A stretch of DNA of 64,000 nt from Euclidia mi (GCA_944739405.2 OX123182.2:14147326-14211325); one strand, 5' to 3'; shown: positions 43,081 to 55,235, numbered from the stretch's first letter. The notes: generated from the sequence alone by a model not told the origin. Made by a program: numbers and translations.

Positions 43081-43758
43081 CTGTCAGTTTATCAGATAGT
43101 TATAAACTTTGAATAGTTCATATTTTTTATATTTTATTGTTGTCGTTGTGAACATTAGAATAATAAATAACATTTGTATAAGAATAAGTACATATATTGA
43201 TGGAGTTACATAAAATAAATTCTATAAAATGCATTGTCAGTTACAGGGTAGTTATGTTATCTCAATGGTTACAGGTATTTAATTGTACACTATGCACTGA
43301 AATCCATATATTATGAAATCAGTCTAAAGTTAAGAGCATTCTAGTGCGAGCTCGCGAAAGGTATGGAAAGAAATTAGTTAATTTAAACTTGACAAAGAGT
43401 CAAGAGCGTTGACTACAAAAAGAGAAACTGCACGTTTCCTCGAAAGATTTTTGTCATCAAAACCTGACGTCCAATTTGAAAGTAATTTGAGAGACTACTT
43501 TAAGAAAAAAATAGCACTGGCATGTGGCATACTTCTCACACTTTTGGAAAATATCCCAACTAACCAGGCTTAAGAATCTCTTAAAATAATTAGCTTTTGA
43601 CGTAAGTACTTTTTACAAAAGTTTATAGATACAGTGGCGATACGCGATCATTTTCGTTATATCACTTAATACGTTGTCCTCTAATGGTATGTTTCCACGG
43701 TCTCGAAATTTTTTGCTCAGCTATGTCATTACCATTACCTATCTTTATAACCGCCAAG
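43081..43758. other. Spacer with one arm of a distant inverted match
   Basis: The interval about 43598-43665 is the reverse complement of about 47175-47230 (shared: GATACAGTGGCGATACGC, GATCATTTTCGTTATA). No gene. Confidence 0.45.
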
Positions 43759-44014
43759 ACCTCTAAATACATACATACATACATTACATACATAGACTCA
43801 CGCCTATTTCCCCGAAGGTGTAGGCAGAGGCATATTAAACGCCCACTTTTCGCCAGTGTTTTGATCCCACGTAATAGGTGGCGAGCCTATTGCCGCTTAT
43901 TGGGACATTTTGTTTGCCAGAGCCTCGTCCGTTGATCGGCAGGTGCACCACTTGCAGGTGAGGTTGGCTTGGGACCCTAAGTTCTTGGTGGGAACCCTAT
44001 GCACCTCTAAATAC
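43759..44014 (-). mobile_element. SINE family 2 with 12-bp target duplication
   Basis: ACCTCTAAATAC occurs at 43759-43770 and 44003-44014. The SINE between them (43771-44002) has the reversed ATGT tail, the LINE-like block CCTATTTCCCCGAAGG, and the head end with GGGACCCTAAGTTC. The best bounded SINE in the window. Confidence 0.9.
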
Positions 44015-45066
44015 AACTGAAAGATTTATTTTATTTCACCTGTGGATAAAATAATATTTCATGTGAGGTGGATACTGGATAGGTTACCGTTAAACTAAGC
44101 TATTACTCATTTCAATTACGCAGTGTCCAGTTTCATTGCTTTTAGTAACAGCCAAACAGTCATTATAAGAAATGGCATAGGTGGCTCCACTACTGGTCGT
44201 AAATTCCCTTATCTTTAAAGCGCACAGTCCAGACGGACCCTGTTAAACAAAATAAAGGCTTAAGATAATAATGCGATAAATCCGTACTGTAATTGGTCAT
44301 TCCTCTGTAGGACACATAATAAAAGTCAGTGAATCGAAGCAAAATAATAAGATGAACGAAGACAATTGAATAAAAAACTAAATAAGTACTGCTAGTTTAT
44401 TATATCTAGGCAATATTCAACATGGCTACTTGATAGATAGCACAGCGCTGACTATATTCTCACGCTGTTTAGGAATAATAGGGCACATTTTCATTTGTCA
44501 ACACCCACATTCCGTAGAGTGATGTATTGTTATTGTCTGTTGCCGTGCGCCTTAAGTGCGTAGAAAAATATATTTATTATACAAAAATCTACTGTAGTTT
44601 TTGTCGAATTTCTGGGAGAAGCGTAGGCGCAATTGTCTCAGGTGATTTTGGGTAAGATTGGATAAAATGTTAGGCGACCTAGCATTATAATCAACTCTTT
44701 TATTGCTATTGATAGTACCGAAGCCATCAACATACCTAACGAATAAACGTATATCGTGACTGGCCGTAGTCGCCCGCGAGAAGGGAAAGAGGGGAAAGAA
44801 AATGGTGTTGAAAGAGGTGGATTGATTGATTCCCCGATACTCTTACTCACCGAACGAAACGTAGGTGCAAAAATAATGCTTCTTTACGTGGGTATTCTAT
44901 GTTACAGTAATACTAACTAGTAAATCGTAGTAAATCTAACGCTGGAGATGCCGAAGAATTCCGCAAATTACTTCGACAAATCTTTTACTGTTCAGACTGT
45001 GCGACTGTGCAACGCCAGTGGTAACTAGAGATCCGAAGAGTAAACACAATAAATTTTTTTAAAGAC
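44015..45066. other. Spacer, no gene recognised
   Basis: A 70-codon minus frame at 44850-44638 over a less AT-rich patch has no known family. Confidence 0.35.
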
Positions 45067-45069
45067 TTA

Positions 45070-46107
45070 CGGCCGGTTTCTGAATTGAAAATTTCAGCTT
45101 TCATCAGTTGAAAAATTCTGAACTAGTTGAAGTCAACTTAAGTTTTTTCTGTTTCACAGGTCAGAGTGTTATTTTTTCAAAGCACTTTCAACTGAGTTTT
45201 CTTCAAATCATGAATAACTTAAACCGAACAATACTAGTACGTTCCAATACAAGTAAAAAAACCGGTACTAACCATAAATTCGTATTAATTAACATTTTAC
45301 AAAGAAGCACACTTGTCAGTTAATTATTTTTATACAGAAACAAATAAAAAGTCGAAATAAAGTTGTATTTAAAATTATTTCAACGATTATTTTATTTTAA
45401 TGAACAGTTTGTTGAATTTGTTCAATTCGGTATCTTAGTGAAAATGGAACGTGTATGTTATGTCAAAGTCAGTTTGTTTTATTTTTAATACAAAATATTT
45501 GTGGCCAGGTATATTTGAGGTATAATTCTATATACCTCCACGGTGGCCACCATGGAGGTATATAGAATTATACCTCCATGGAGGCCACAGCGTAATTATT
45601 TGGATTGATTTAACACGGAAATCTCTTATTTATATTTTCGAACCCTTCGATTTGTTCCTAATAATGTTGTAATCTATTTTTTCCAAATATTGAATAGTCT
45701 TTGAACCTTTTTTCTATAAATTCTGTTTAACGACCTTCTTACTGTGAAGACGTCAGTATGACGTAACCGCTGCTTAGCAACCGTAGTGTGGATATTTTGA
45801 CATACTGGCTGTCATATTACTCGTGATCACGGGTTAAAAGACCAAAGTTGTATAATTATTTTTTTCTCAATTTATCAGTGCTAAGTGAGGTTTGACAAAT
45901 GTCAAATGTTTTCAGAAACGCGAATATAGAGTTGATATGGAGTTGATCATGAGTTGATCATATGTTGTGTCAAATTTTAGATTTTACAAGCACAAATACT
46001 CAAAATGTGTCAAAACAATTTTTTGTGAAACAGAAAATTGATTAAGTAGTATATAATTAGTGTTTAAATTGTCCTCAACGCGAAATTCTCAATTCAGAAA
46101 CCGGCCG
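45070..46107. mobile_element. PIF/Harbinger-like element, 1038 bp, with cruciform core
   Basis: The ends are CGGCCGGTTTCTGAATTG and its inverse, flanked by TTA on both sides (45067-45069 and 46108-46110). No transposase frame is seen. A strong cruciform lies at 45501-45588. AATAAA-like and TCAACT words recur in the left part. Confidence 0.75.
45501..45588. repeat. Nested palindrome
   Basis: Perfect 24-bp arms 45517-45540 and 45553-45576, outer GTGGCC/GGCCAC at 45501 and 45583, and each arm is itself almost a palindrome (GAGGTATA...TATACCTC). Confidence 0.85.
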
Positions 46108-46200
46108 TTAGTAAAGAATCACTATTTCAAGGATTGACAAAATGTATCAACTGAGTTCATCACTTGTATAAACTGTAAGTATCTAATTATCTATATTATT

Positions 46201-46437
46201 TCATCATCATCATCAGCCTGTAAAAGTCCACTGCTGGACTAGGCCTCTCCTTTGAAAGGAGGAATTGGCCTACTATACCACGCTGGCCAAACGGGTTGGT
46301 ATAGGGTTTGTATCAAGTTTTCCTTCTCTTTCAGTGCTGTTCTCTGCATAATATGCTCCCTCTGTCGGCTCTTACGACACCCATGGGATGATATGGGGTG
46401 GTGACCATCCGTATTCTTAATCCGTCACCACACGGAT
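46201..46437 (-). mobile_element. SINE family 4, reverse
   Basis: Begins with the reversed tail CATCATCATCATCAGCCTG and ends with CCGTCACCACACGGAT. Full length and similar to 25917. Confidence 0.85.
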
Positions 46438-46569
46438 ATATATTATTTAGTATATTAATATATATTTAATTGTATTTGTATAAATTACGTATGTATTTTA
46501 TGTATATGGGTAAAAGGTACATCTAATTAATTATTTATGTTAATGTAAGTGTATATATGTATTTTATTT
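46438..46569. other. AT-rich spacer
   Basis: Nothing recognised. Confidence 0.3.
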
Positions 46570-46775
46570 AGGATTATCTTATTAATAATTTCATTTCAAA
46601 GCTACACCATCCCCACGAAAATGCTTTAATTATTCCTGTCCATCCCAAGATTGCCTGGCAGAAATCACCCCTGGCGATAAGGCCGCCGTTTGTACATGAA
46701 GCTTAGCTTTAAGTCACTGTATAAAATGAACTTTACTTTGGTGTGCAATAAAGAATTCACTTCTTCAAATAATGC
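46570..46775 (+). mobile_element. LINE 3' untranslated end
   Basis: GATTGCCTGGCAGAAATCAC, GCGATAAGGCCGCCGTTTGT and GTGTGCAATAAAGAATTC match in order the end of the LINE at 52790-52895. Truncated; no coding part. Confidence 0.65.
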
Positions 46776-46881
46776 ACTTTATTTTCCTGCAGCGCAAGTG
46801 ATATTGCCAAATATTTTAGCTCAAACATCCTCAACTGCTTAGCTTGCTTAGTTATCTAGTAGATATGTATTAGTTCTAAAG

Positions 46882-47402
46882 GATACACTTGAGCATGCAC
46901 CTGTAATGAGCATTCTCGCGAATGTTACAAAACAAATGAATGTGTTTTAGGGAACATTCTCACAAGCATTTTGGGGAGCCTTAGAATATAGATAATACAT
47001 AGAAATCGCGCTACAATGGTGGTTAAACCCAATATATTTACTTCACTTTGACTTATAATTTTAATCTAGAGAAGAATCTTCGTAGTTTGTCACTAATTTC
47101 AATTTGACTAGTGATGGGCTTACTCAGAATAAACATCGATAATGTTTACAATAGATAAGGATCTATCTATATAACGAAAATGATCGCGTATCGCCACTGT
47201 ATCTATAAACTTTTCTAAAAAGTACATACGCTGATACACTTGAGCATTCACCTGTAATGAGCATTCTCACGAATGTTACAAAACAAATGAATATGTTTTA
47301 GGGAACATTCTCACGAGCATTTTGGGGAGCCTTAGAATATAGATAATACATAGAAATCGCGCTACAATGGCGGTTAAACCCAATATATTTACTTCACTTT
47401 GA
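46882..47402 (+). repeat. Direct repeat, two 170-bp copies
   Basis: 46882-47051 and 47233-47402 differ at only a few sites (GATACACTTGAGCAT, GGGAACATTCTCAC, GCGCTACAATGG, TATTTACTTCACTTTG). The 181-bp spacer contains the inverted match to 43598. Confidence 0.85.
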
Positions 47403-47521
47403 TTTTGCGTATTTATAGTCTTCAATCTGTTGGACTTTATCTTGAAATGCGTTTAGTAGTTCAAAAGTTGAAAAGGATCGAGAGAGAAGGTTGCCATCAA
47501 AATTAGAAACAAAATAATAAA

Positions 47522-48072
47522 AGATTTTTAGGGTTCCGTACCTAAAAGGTAAAAAACGGGACCATATTACTAAGCCTCCGCTGTCTGTCCGTCTGTCTGT
47601 CTGTCACCAGGTTGTATCTCATAAACCGTGATAGCTAGAAAGCTTAAATATTAACAAATTATGTATTGCGGTTGCCGCTATAACAACAAATACTAAAAAT
47701 AAAAAAAATAAATAAATATTAGGGTGGGGTCCCATTCAAAAAACGTGTTTTATTTCGTATTTTTTGCTCAAAATTACTAACTGTAACAGGTAGACGCTTT
47801 AAATTTTCACAGAATATGTAGTTGTATATTACCTTTCAAAATAAATAATTAAATAAAAAAAGTAAGTAATAAAGGGGGGGGGAGCCCCCCTTTATTATTG
47901 ACTTTTTTTTTACAACAAACGTCATTTTTAAGCAATTTGTTACTCGATCTTAATAAACAGGTAGAAACTTAAAAAGTATTTAAGTATACATACAATTAAG
48001 GTGATTTTCTTTTTTAGATGATGGTATGGAACCCTTCGTGCGCGAGTCCGACTCGCACTTGCCCAATTTTTT
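47522..48072 (+). mobile_element. Common dispersed repeat bounded by GGGTTCCGTACC and GGAACCCTTCGTGCGCG
   Basis: Left end AGGGTTCCGTACCTAAAAGG, a GTCTGTCCGTCTGTCTGTC run, a hairpin of G and C runs near 47871-47905, and right end TGGAACCCTTCGTGCGCG with AGTCCGACTCGCACTTG. I know this pattern as a widespread lepidopteran interspersed repeat, but not its class. Confidence 0.6.
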
Positions 48073-48625
48073 TATTTTCTTCTAATTAAGTCATGCATTT
48101 TGCTTCTTTGCATACTTATTTAAAATAAAGTTCTTCTAACAATCATACAAAACAATCTTTAAAATGATAATGTAAGGTAGGGTCTGTAGCTGCTGGTGAA
48201 GGTGCAGAATGAAAAGTTGATCATGTTGTATAAAAAGAATATATTTAACAATAAACTTAATCTAAATATATGTATAAAATAAATTACACAAAGAGTGGTA
48301 GCTGAAACTAACATACAATTCGTGACAGCCAATCAGAGCAAGGTACATAAAATATCGTGGTTACTTGGGACAGCGCTTGCATGTGTCAGGGAAGTGGCCC
48401 GCACTATCATTGTTCGCGGCGTGCGACTAGTGGCCGGCGCGCCGGCCACTAGCGGCGCCTCGAAGACAGCAAATTATACTCTGCATTTGGCCGTTTGGCT
48501 CCGTTGCACGCGGACGTGTATGATATTTATGTATTGCAGCTACAATAACTTTCTTGAAATTTTGTTTTCCATAATAATTGTAGTAATATAATTTATTTTA
48601 ATACATATAAAATTATTGCAGTGGC
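48073..48625. other. Spacer with a GC-rich palindrome
   Basis: The interval 48295-48500 is less AT-rich; its 98-codon plus frame is not recognised. The perfect 26-bp palindrome at 48427-48452 is inside it. Confidence 0.35.
48427..48452. repeat. Perfect 26-bp GC palindrome
   Basis: Half-site CTAGTGGCCGGCG followed directly by its reverse complement, no loop. Confidence 0.95.
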
Positions 48626-48858
48626 TGTCCGTGTGGTGACGGATTAAGAATACGAAATGTCACCACCCCATATCATCTCATGGGTGTCGTAAGAGCCGAC
48701 ACAGGGAGCATATTATGCAGAGAATACCACTGTAAGAGAAGGAAAACTTGATACAAACCCTATACCAACCCGTTTGGCCAGCGTGGTATAGTAGGCCAAT
48801 TCCTCCTTTCAAAGGAGAGGCCTAGTCCAGCAGTGGACTTTTAAAGGCTGATGATGAA
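48626..48858 (+). mobile_element. SINE family 4
   Basis: Same start and end as 25917 and 26991; ends GGACTTTTAAAGGCTGATG. Confidence 0.85.
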
Positions 48859-49180
48859 AATTATTGCAATATGCACTCAATTTAGTTTGTCGTGTACTCT
48901 TTAATTAATAAGTGAAGAGATTTTTATTTTTCGATATCATGGTCTACATTTATATTTACAATTTCATTGCACATATTAATGTAAGTTTCTTTTAAAAACT
49001 GAGTTTCGAAATTACATCGTAAGGTCGTCGCTGTCAGACTATTTACAAATATTTGGCAACCAAATATTTTTAGGTCTGTTATAGCCAAAACTTTCAATAT
49101 TTAGATCAAAGCGACGAAGAGAGAGGTTTATAGTAAATATTGAGGAACAAAAATATATAAACCCACCTCCGCTTAATGCA
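48859..49180. other. Spacer before the second LINE
   Basis: No element or gene recognised. Confidence 0.35.
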
Positions 49181-50879
49181 GGTGAACATCTCTTTTTAGA
49201 ATTAAGTCTCGCTCATACGAAGGTTCTGCTTGGTGTCTATTACTCGCCTAGCTGCCATATAAATTATTCTTCATCTTTCGAGCGTATTTTAGAAACTATT
49301 ACAACTTCTTACACTCATACAATAATCATGGGCGATTTTAACAATTGTCTGTTAAAGCATGACTCTCGCTCTTCTTCCTTATGTAGAATAGTGGAATCCT
49401 GTAACCTCTCTATTCTTCCTCTAAATGCTACACATAACTTTCCGAATTCAACTCCTTCTCTTCTTGATCTTATCTTTGTTTCTTCACCTTCTCTTGTCGT
49501 CAAGCATGGTCAATTTTCAGCTGATGCATTCTCCTACCACGACTAAATTTTTCTCTCGTATAAACTTCGTCCTCCTAAGCCTAAGACTAAAACTCTTCTG
49601 CAACGTCATTTTGGTGGCATGGATGTGGAGAGTCTCCGTAGTGATGCTCGCAACATTAACTGGGAATCTGTGGAAAGCGCTCAATCCATCGACGAAAAAG
49701 TTGAAAAACTGAATAGTGCAATTATTCGTCTATTCGATATTCATGCTCCAGTCCGTGCAATAAGAGTTAAGCACTTGCCTTCACCGTGGTTAACTAAGGA
49801 AATTAAAAATCTGTTATCAAAGAAAGCAATAGCCAAAACCAAATACAAATGTCGACCGACTCCTAGCAATTGGGAAAGCTATATTGCGATTAGAAATTAC
49901 TGCAGCAAGGTGTGTAGGAACGCACAACGCCAACACATCCATAAGTCTGTTGAGAGCGAAGACCCAGCTAAAGTCTGGAAATTTCTAAGAACACTGGGAG
50001 TTGGAAAGTCAACACATGATCACAGTTCCAATAATATCGACATCGATTTACTAAATCAGCATTTCACTTCTTCGTCGCAATTTGATGCGACTACTAAAGC
50101 TAAGACTTTAGTCGATCTTTCCACGCTTCCAACTCCAAATTATCCACATTTCGTCTTTAATCAAGTTTCTGCGTGTGATGTTAAAAGGTGCGTATTATCG
50201 ATTTCTTCCAATGCTGTCGGTAATGATTGCGTCAGTCGTAAGATGATTCTTCCTATCCTAGACGAAATCCTCCCCATCCTTTGTCATATACTTAATTATT
50301 CCTTATCCTGGGGCGTATTTCCAACTGCTTGGAAAGATGCCCAAATTATTCCTTTACCCAAAAAATCAAAACCTACTTCCTATTCTGACTATCGTCCTAT
50401 TTCCGTGTTACCTTTCCTTTCTAAAGTGCTCGAGCGCCTAGTCTATGTCCAACTCACTACTTTTCTTAACAAGAACCTCCTATTGAATCCTTTACAATCC
50501 GGATTCCGTCCTGGTCACAGCACCGTTACGGCACTGACCAACATTACCGACGACATTAGGTTCGGTATGGAGAAAGGCAATTTAACGGTACTTTGTTTAC
50601 TGGACTTTAGTAACGCCTTTAATACCGTTGATTTCCACACTCTACTCGCTATATTACGCTCTATTAACATATCTCCACCAGTGATTGATTGGTTTCATAG
50701 TTACCTGTTTGGTCGTCGGCAGCATATACGGGTCGAAGACTCTTTCTCTTCGTGGTGTAATACGACAGCCGGCGTTCCACAGGGTGGCGTTCTCTCTCCA
50801 TTACTTTTCTCAATTTTCATAAATTCCATCTCTTATCAACTTCAGTCATCCTACCACCTTTATGCAGATGATCTTCAAA
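49181..50879 (+). pseudogene. CR1/Jockey-like LINE ORF2: endonuclease C-half and reverse transcriptase, part 1
   Basis: Seen in one frame: LLGVYYSPSC, IIMGDFN (49325), SLLDLIFV, an in-frame TAA at 49544-49546 after FSYHD, then the RT: NAVGNDCVSRKMI near 50210, SYSDYRPISVLPFLSKVLERL near 50385, NPLQSGFRPGHST near 50490, LLDFSNAFNTVD near 50600, TAGVPQGGVLSPLLFSIFIN near 50765 and YADD at about 50860-50871. All RT motifs 0-5 are intact. The 5' part of the endonuclease and ORF1 are missing. The frame is cut right after YADDLQ by the MITE at 50880 and continues at 51721. Clade (CR1, Jockey or relative) is uncertain. Confidence 0.85.
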
Positions 50880-51720
50880 GAACAATGCCCATTTCTGGCC
50901 CAGTTTGTAACTCATGAACAGCACAATAAAGTTTCAATTAGTTGTTGAATAAGCCTTTTTATTTATAACTTAATTTATAGGCATTACTAAAGGTGTGCCG
51001 AGAAACTTATTCAATAAATAGGTTTAAAAAGATGTGTTAACATCTAAATAGCCAACACGTAATAGATCAGAAATTGCCAGTAAAGAAATCATAATATTAA
51101 ATCGATTATCACTTCTTCTTTATCGATTTTACATTTTCTCTACTCAAAATGATTTGAGTTAATAGCAAATCTCTACTTGATCCTTAAACATTTAAAATGT
51201 GTGTATTTTTAAGGTATAAATGCGATTAACTACAAATAAGTTCGATTTTGAACCAAATATATCGATAACCTATGTCCAAAATCCATATCGATTAAGCAAT
51301 ATCATATAAAAACTGTAAAATGGCAACACTTTTTTGACTCTTAAGTAAATGTCAATAATGTCATATTCAGTTTATTTTATTATTTTGTTTGTTACCTATT
51401 TGTTTTGCTGGTGCATTTTGTGAATGCTTTTTATGTTTTTGGATCTTTTACGACTTCTGGCATCTTACCAAATGATTAATTCATTCCTTTCTATTCAAAA
51501 CTACAAAATACATACTTTAACGATCCTAATAAAAGTGGGTACACACCTAATGTTTTGTGAGCATATAAGTACTTCTTGTAATAAAACAATGAATGTGATG
51601 GACCTCTAATTTATCTCAAAATTCTAGTTTAACACTCTTTTATCGAATGCAATAACAACTACTACGATTTTTGACTGTCCACATCTGGGCCGGCGTCTCT
51701 AAGAAAAATGGGCATTGTTC
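50880..51720. mobile_element. Spy-like MITE inserted between AAA and TTT
   Basis: Seen: ends GAACAATGCCCATTTCT and, inverted, GAACAATGCCCATTTTTCT. The left flank is AAA (50877-50879) and the right flank TTT (51721-51723). Joining the flanks restores the LINE reading frame exactly (LQ-I-YTQ), so no target duplication was made. Known: the Spy group of DNA transposons inserts precisely between AAA and TTT without duplication. The interior is AT-rich and non-coding except for short frames. Confidence 0.8.
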
Positions 51721-52556
51721 TTTATACACAGGCACCTGCACATGAGCTGTTTGAAGCATTTCGCATCATGAACTCCGATTGAGAACGGATATCTGCTTGG
51801 AGCCTGAGATTTGGTTTGCAGATCAACCCTTTGAAAACACAGATTATCGTTGTTGGTAGTCCCAGGATGATTTCTCGCATTGACTGGAATCTGCTACCCC
51901 AAATTACTTTTGGTGGTATCCCAATACCTATAAGTGATTGCGTGAAGGACTTAGGTGTTTATATTGACAAAACTCTATCTTGGGGACCACAAATCACCGA
52001 AGTTAGTCGCAAATTGTTTGCTGCGGCGGGGACTTTGCGAAAACTGCGGAACTTTCTGCCGATTGCCACTAAGATTGCACTTGCAAACTCTCTTCTATTA
52101 CCTATCCTTGACTATGCCGATGTCAGCTATCTAGATCTCACTGAGGAGCAACTTGATAAGCTTGAGCGTCTTCAAAACTTCTGTATTAGGTTCATATTTG
52201 GATTACGTAAATATGATCACGTTTCTAATTTCCGCAATAAGCTCAAGTGGCTGCCAATTCGCCTTCAGCGGAATACTCACATTCTTTCCTTACTCTATAA
52301 TATTCTCTTCAATCCTTCTTCTCCATCTTATTTGAAAGAACGCTTCAAGTTCCTAACTGACTCTCATTCAAGATCGGGTCTTAGGTCATCGGTAAATTTG
52401 AGATTGGAAATTCCAATGCATTCCACTACTTTTTACGATAAATCCTTTACTGTTCAAGCGGCACGGTTGTGGAATGCATTGCCTGTTTCCATCAAACTTG
52501 CTCAAAATATCACATCCTTTAAAAAAATAGTTAAAAACCACTACTTATCTCTTTAA
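51721..52556 (+). pseudogene. CR1/Jockey-like LINE ORF2, part 2: RT thumb and C-terminus
   Basis: The frame resumes YTQAPAHELFEAFRIMNSD, has a TGA at 51780-51782, then continues with AWSLRFGLQINPLKTQIIVV, VKDLGVYIDKTLSWGPQI (RT motif 7 region), LPILDYADVSYLDL, and ends AARLWNALP...KKIVKNHYLSL with a TAA at 52554. The R-L-W-N-x-L-P ending is typical for CR1/Jockey-type ORF2. Two stop codons in the whole ORF2 make it inactive, but divergence is low. Confidence 0.85.
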
Positions 52557-52920
52557 CTTTCCATAACATTGTCAAACTCACACCTTCTTTTTCTCCCTTT
52601 TTTTTTACTATTGTCTACTCCCATTACTTAATTCATTATATTATTGTATATATGTATGTATTTATATTATAGTATATTTATTAGTTTATTTGTATAGTAT
52701 AGTGTGTATTCATATTTTGTATCATAAGTATCCTACTACGCCAAAACTGCCCTATGTCTGGCTCCTTACTTCTCTTTTTCCATAAGGGTTGCCTGTAAGA
52801 GATTGCTTTTTAGCGATAAGGCCGCCGTTTGTGCAACATATATTTATCTATTGTAATTTCTGTGTTAAATTCATTTGGTGTACAATAAAGATTATTATTA
52901 TTATTATTAAATAAAATAGA
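52557..52920 (+). mobile_element. 3' untranslated end of the second LINE with (ATT)n tail
   Basis: Contains AAGGGTTGCCTGTAAGAGATT, TTTTTAGCGATAAGGCCGCC and GGTGTACAATAAAGATTATT, ending in an ATT repeat (52893-52912). The same order is in the fragment at 46570. Confidence 0.8.
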
Positions 52921-53599
52921 TTCTGACGAAATTTTTGATACTTAACAAAAAAATCTTTAAGTATTATGTTGATGACATATTGGAACCATCGCTTGTTTAT
53001 CTTTATACCTTGTAACATGCTGTAAGTATAGAGTAGAAAATTAAGCTCGAGGCAGAAGGATCTAGACTATCTTCGCAGTTGAGAATAGAATAATGTCTGT
53101 ATTTTGGACGGCGTTATATTATTTAAAATAAAAATATTGGATGTCAGCTAATAAGTTTTGAGAAAAACCAACCATTTGACCAAACCCAACCTTATCGTCT
53201 TCGCGGCAAGAGTCATTCTGAAATAAAACTCAAACCAAAATCTGGGAATCACAGATAGATTTACGAAAATATACACCGGCAAATGTATTATCCACAAATA
53301 GATTAGCCCAGCTGGTACAGAAGCCACAGTGGGATCACTAATCATAGATTCAATTATCAGGTCGGGCAAAATTCCCCAATTTTTTGCCCAGTACTCCAGT
53401 TCCAGTACTTTTTGTAACAGTCTCGAGGAGCGTATGAGAATTTATGCGATCAGGCTCTAGGTATCCTGTATGTATGACGCGCGTAGATCGAATTTTCTTT
53501 CAATACAAAGGAAAGTCTGGAGGAAAAATTTGCGTCAAAGCTTTAGAAATACTAGTATGTGAAAATTACTTGAATATTTTTAAGAATACTCAGCATTTA
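52921..53599. other. Spacer, no gene recognised
   Basis: The 73-codon minus frame at 53369-53148 has no recognised family. A tRNA-like trace (TTAGCCCAGCTGGTAC near 53304) is too weak to call. Confidence 0.35.
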
Positions 53600-53760
53600 C
53601 TGCTTTAAAAATATTTGAATAATTTATTACTAGACTTCGCCCTCGGCTACTTAGCCTCATGAGGTTGAAATTTCCAAGAATCATTCAGCTTGTTGAGTTT
53701 GGCTGTGTGTTGTTCGTCAGTCAGTCAGTAACGCAAGCATTTTATATTATTATATACTTA
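53600..53760 (+). repeat. Dispersed repeat with GTCAGTCAGTCAGTAACGC
   Basis: Third copy of the ending seen at 20250 and 20905, with AACGCAAGCATTTTATAT. Confidence 0.5.
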
Positions 53761-54734
53761 TAGTTTATTAAAATAACTTCCTGGGGCAATTTACACACGG
53801 TAATTTGATTCTAAATTAGGCATAGCTTGTTATAGAGTAATCAAATATGTGATAAAGGAAGCGGTCTAATAGAAATGTAACAACAAGCGGTCTGCCATCC
53901 AAGTCCTTTCAAAACTTTGCCTAACTTACGTACGGCAAGTTAAAGCTACCTCTTACTTGTTTTCAAAACATGTGTCCCAGATCCAACATTCAAACCCTAA
54001 GCTTATGGATTCCACGAAATAAAAGATAGTCTATTCCAATTATGATTATTTCATTTAAATACAAACGTGGGGTAAGTAGTTAAAACATGGTCCTATTGCT
54101 TCCTGAATCAATAAATTAACGTCCGATTACACGGTGGAAACAAGGAGTTTAAATTTATATTGTTTACTCACGCAAAGAGGCCATGAGCACAAATTTGTAA
54201 CCTATCAGGATGCGACACATATTTATAAGGATTGTTTCATACATACCACAACATAACTACAACACGCAGAGAGAACCTAATCTATATATTTAAAATTCTT
54301 CCGTTACTGAATTTGCTCACAGACAATGCACAGACGAAACAATTGGCGCAAGATCGCGAAATTTGTCATGTATGTTCTTTCGATACCGTAATGGTGCACT
54401 AAGAACAGATTTCACCAATGCCTAAAGGGTCGGGCAGAAACAGTAAAATTAAAATAAATTGTGCGAGCATAGGTAGAGGGCATCCTCTAGTTTGTATCAA
54501 CATTGTAATCTTAATTCACATGGACTACATTTTGTCATCATTATCTAATGTGGTTGTGATATCAGCCATATCGCAGATACGTCGCTAAAAAATCAGTGAC
54601 TCCCCGAACTAGCGGCTGGATATATTGCAATCACAACGTTGTGTCGATGCAACGAAACTACGTACACACCTGCGACCTAACTGCCTGTATGTTACACAAC
54701 AATATGGAGAACACTTAACTAGAAATCGATGCGA
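53761..54734. other. Spacer, no gene recognised
   Basis: No repeat, RNA or coding signal can be supported. Confidence 0.4.
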
Positions 54735-54942
54735 CGACCGGTTGGCGCAGCAGGAGTGTAAGTTACTGCTACGCCGAAGGTCGCGGGTTCAACATGTTTG
54801 TCTTGGACTGAGTGTTCCTATGTATAAAATATATGTATTTACAAAAAAAGGATATTTATCCATTATTTAGAACCCATAGTACAAGCTATGCTTAATTTGG
54901 GACTAGATGTTGATGTAAGTAGTAGAATATTATAATTATAAT
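54735..54942 (+). mobile_element. SINE family 3 with internal deletion
   Basis: Head GACCGGTTGGCGCAGCAGG and GGTCGCGGGTTCAAC, but the segment between the B box and ATGTTTGTCTTGG is missing. Ends TAGAATATTATAATTATAAT. Confidence 0.75.
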
Positions 54943-55235
54943 AACGCAACCACATCCACATTTTGAAGATAACGCAAGAAGTCACAGCAAAACAATTCAA
55001 ACTACCAAACCAGGTTCACCATTTTTTGTAGCGACGGTGTGTTGTGGCTCTGGCACGTGTGAAACTATCCTCAGTCTTACGTAGCTGGTTAAGTATGTCA
55101 GTATCCTTGATTTCAGTTATAATCAATAATAATTTTCCCAGAAATTCCTGTCTTAAACAGATATAAAAGTCTTTGTTTTGAGTGTATTAACTCCAATTTA
55201 AAAAAATGGTGAAAGAGACATGGCACATAATAATA
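54943..55235. other. Spacer, nothing recognised
   Basis: No element can be supported. Confidence 0.3.
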
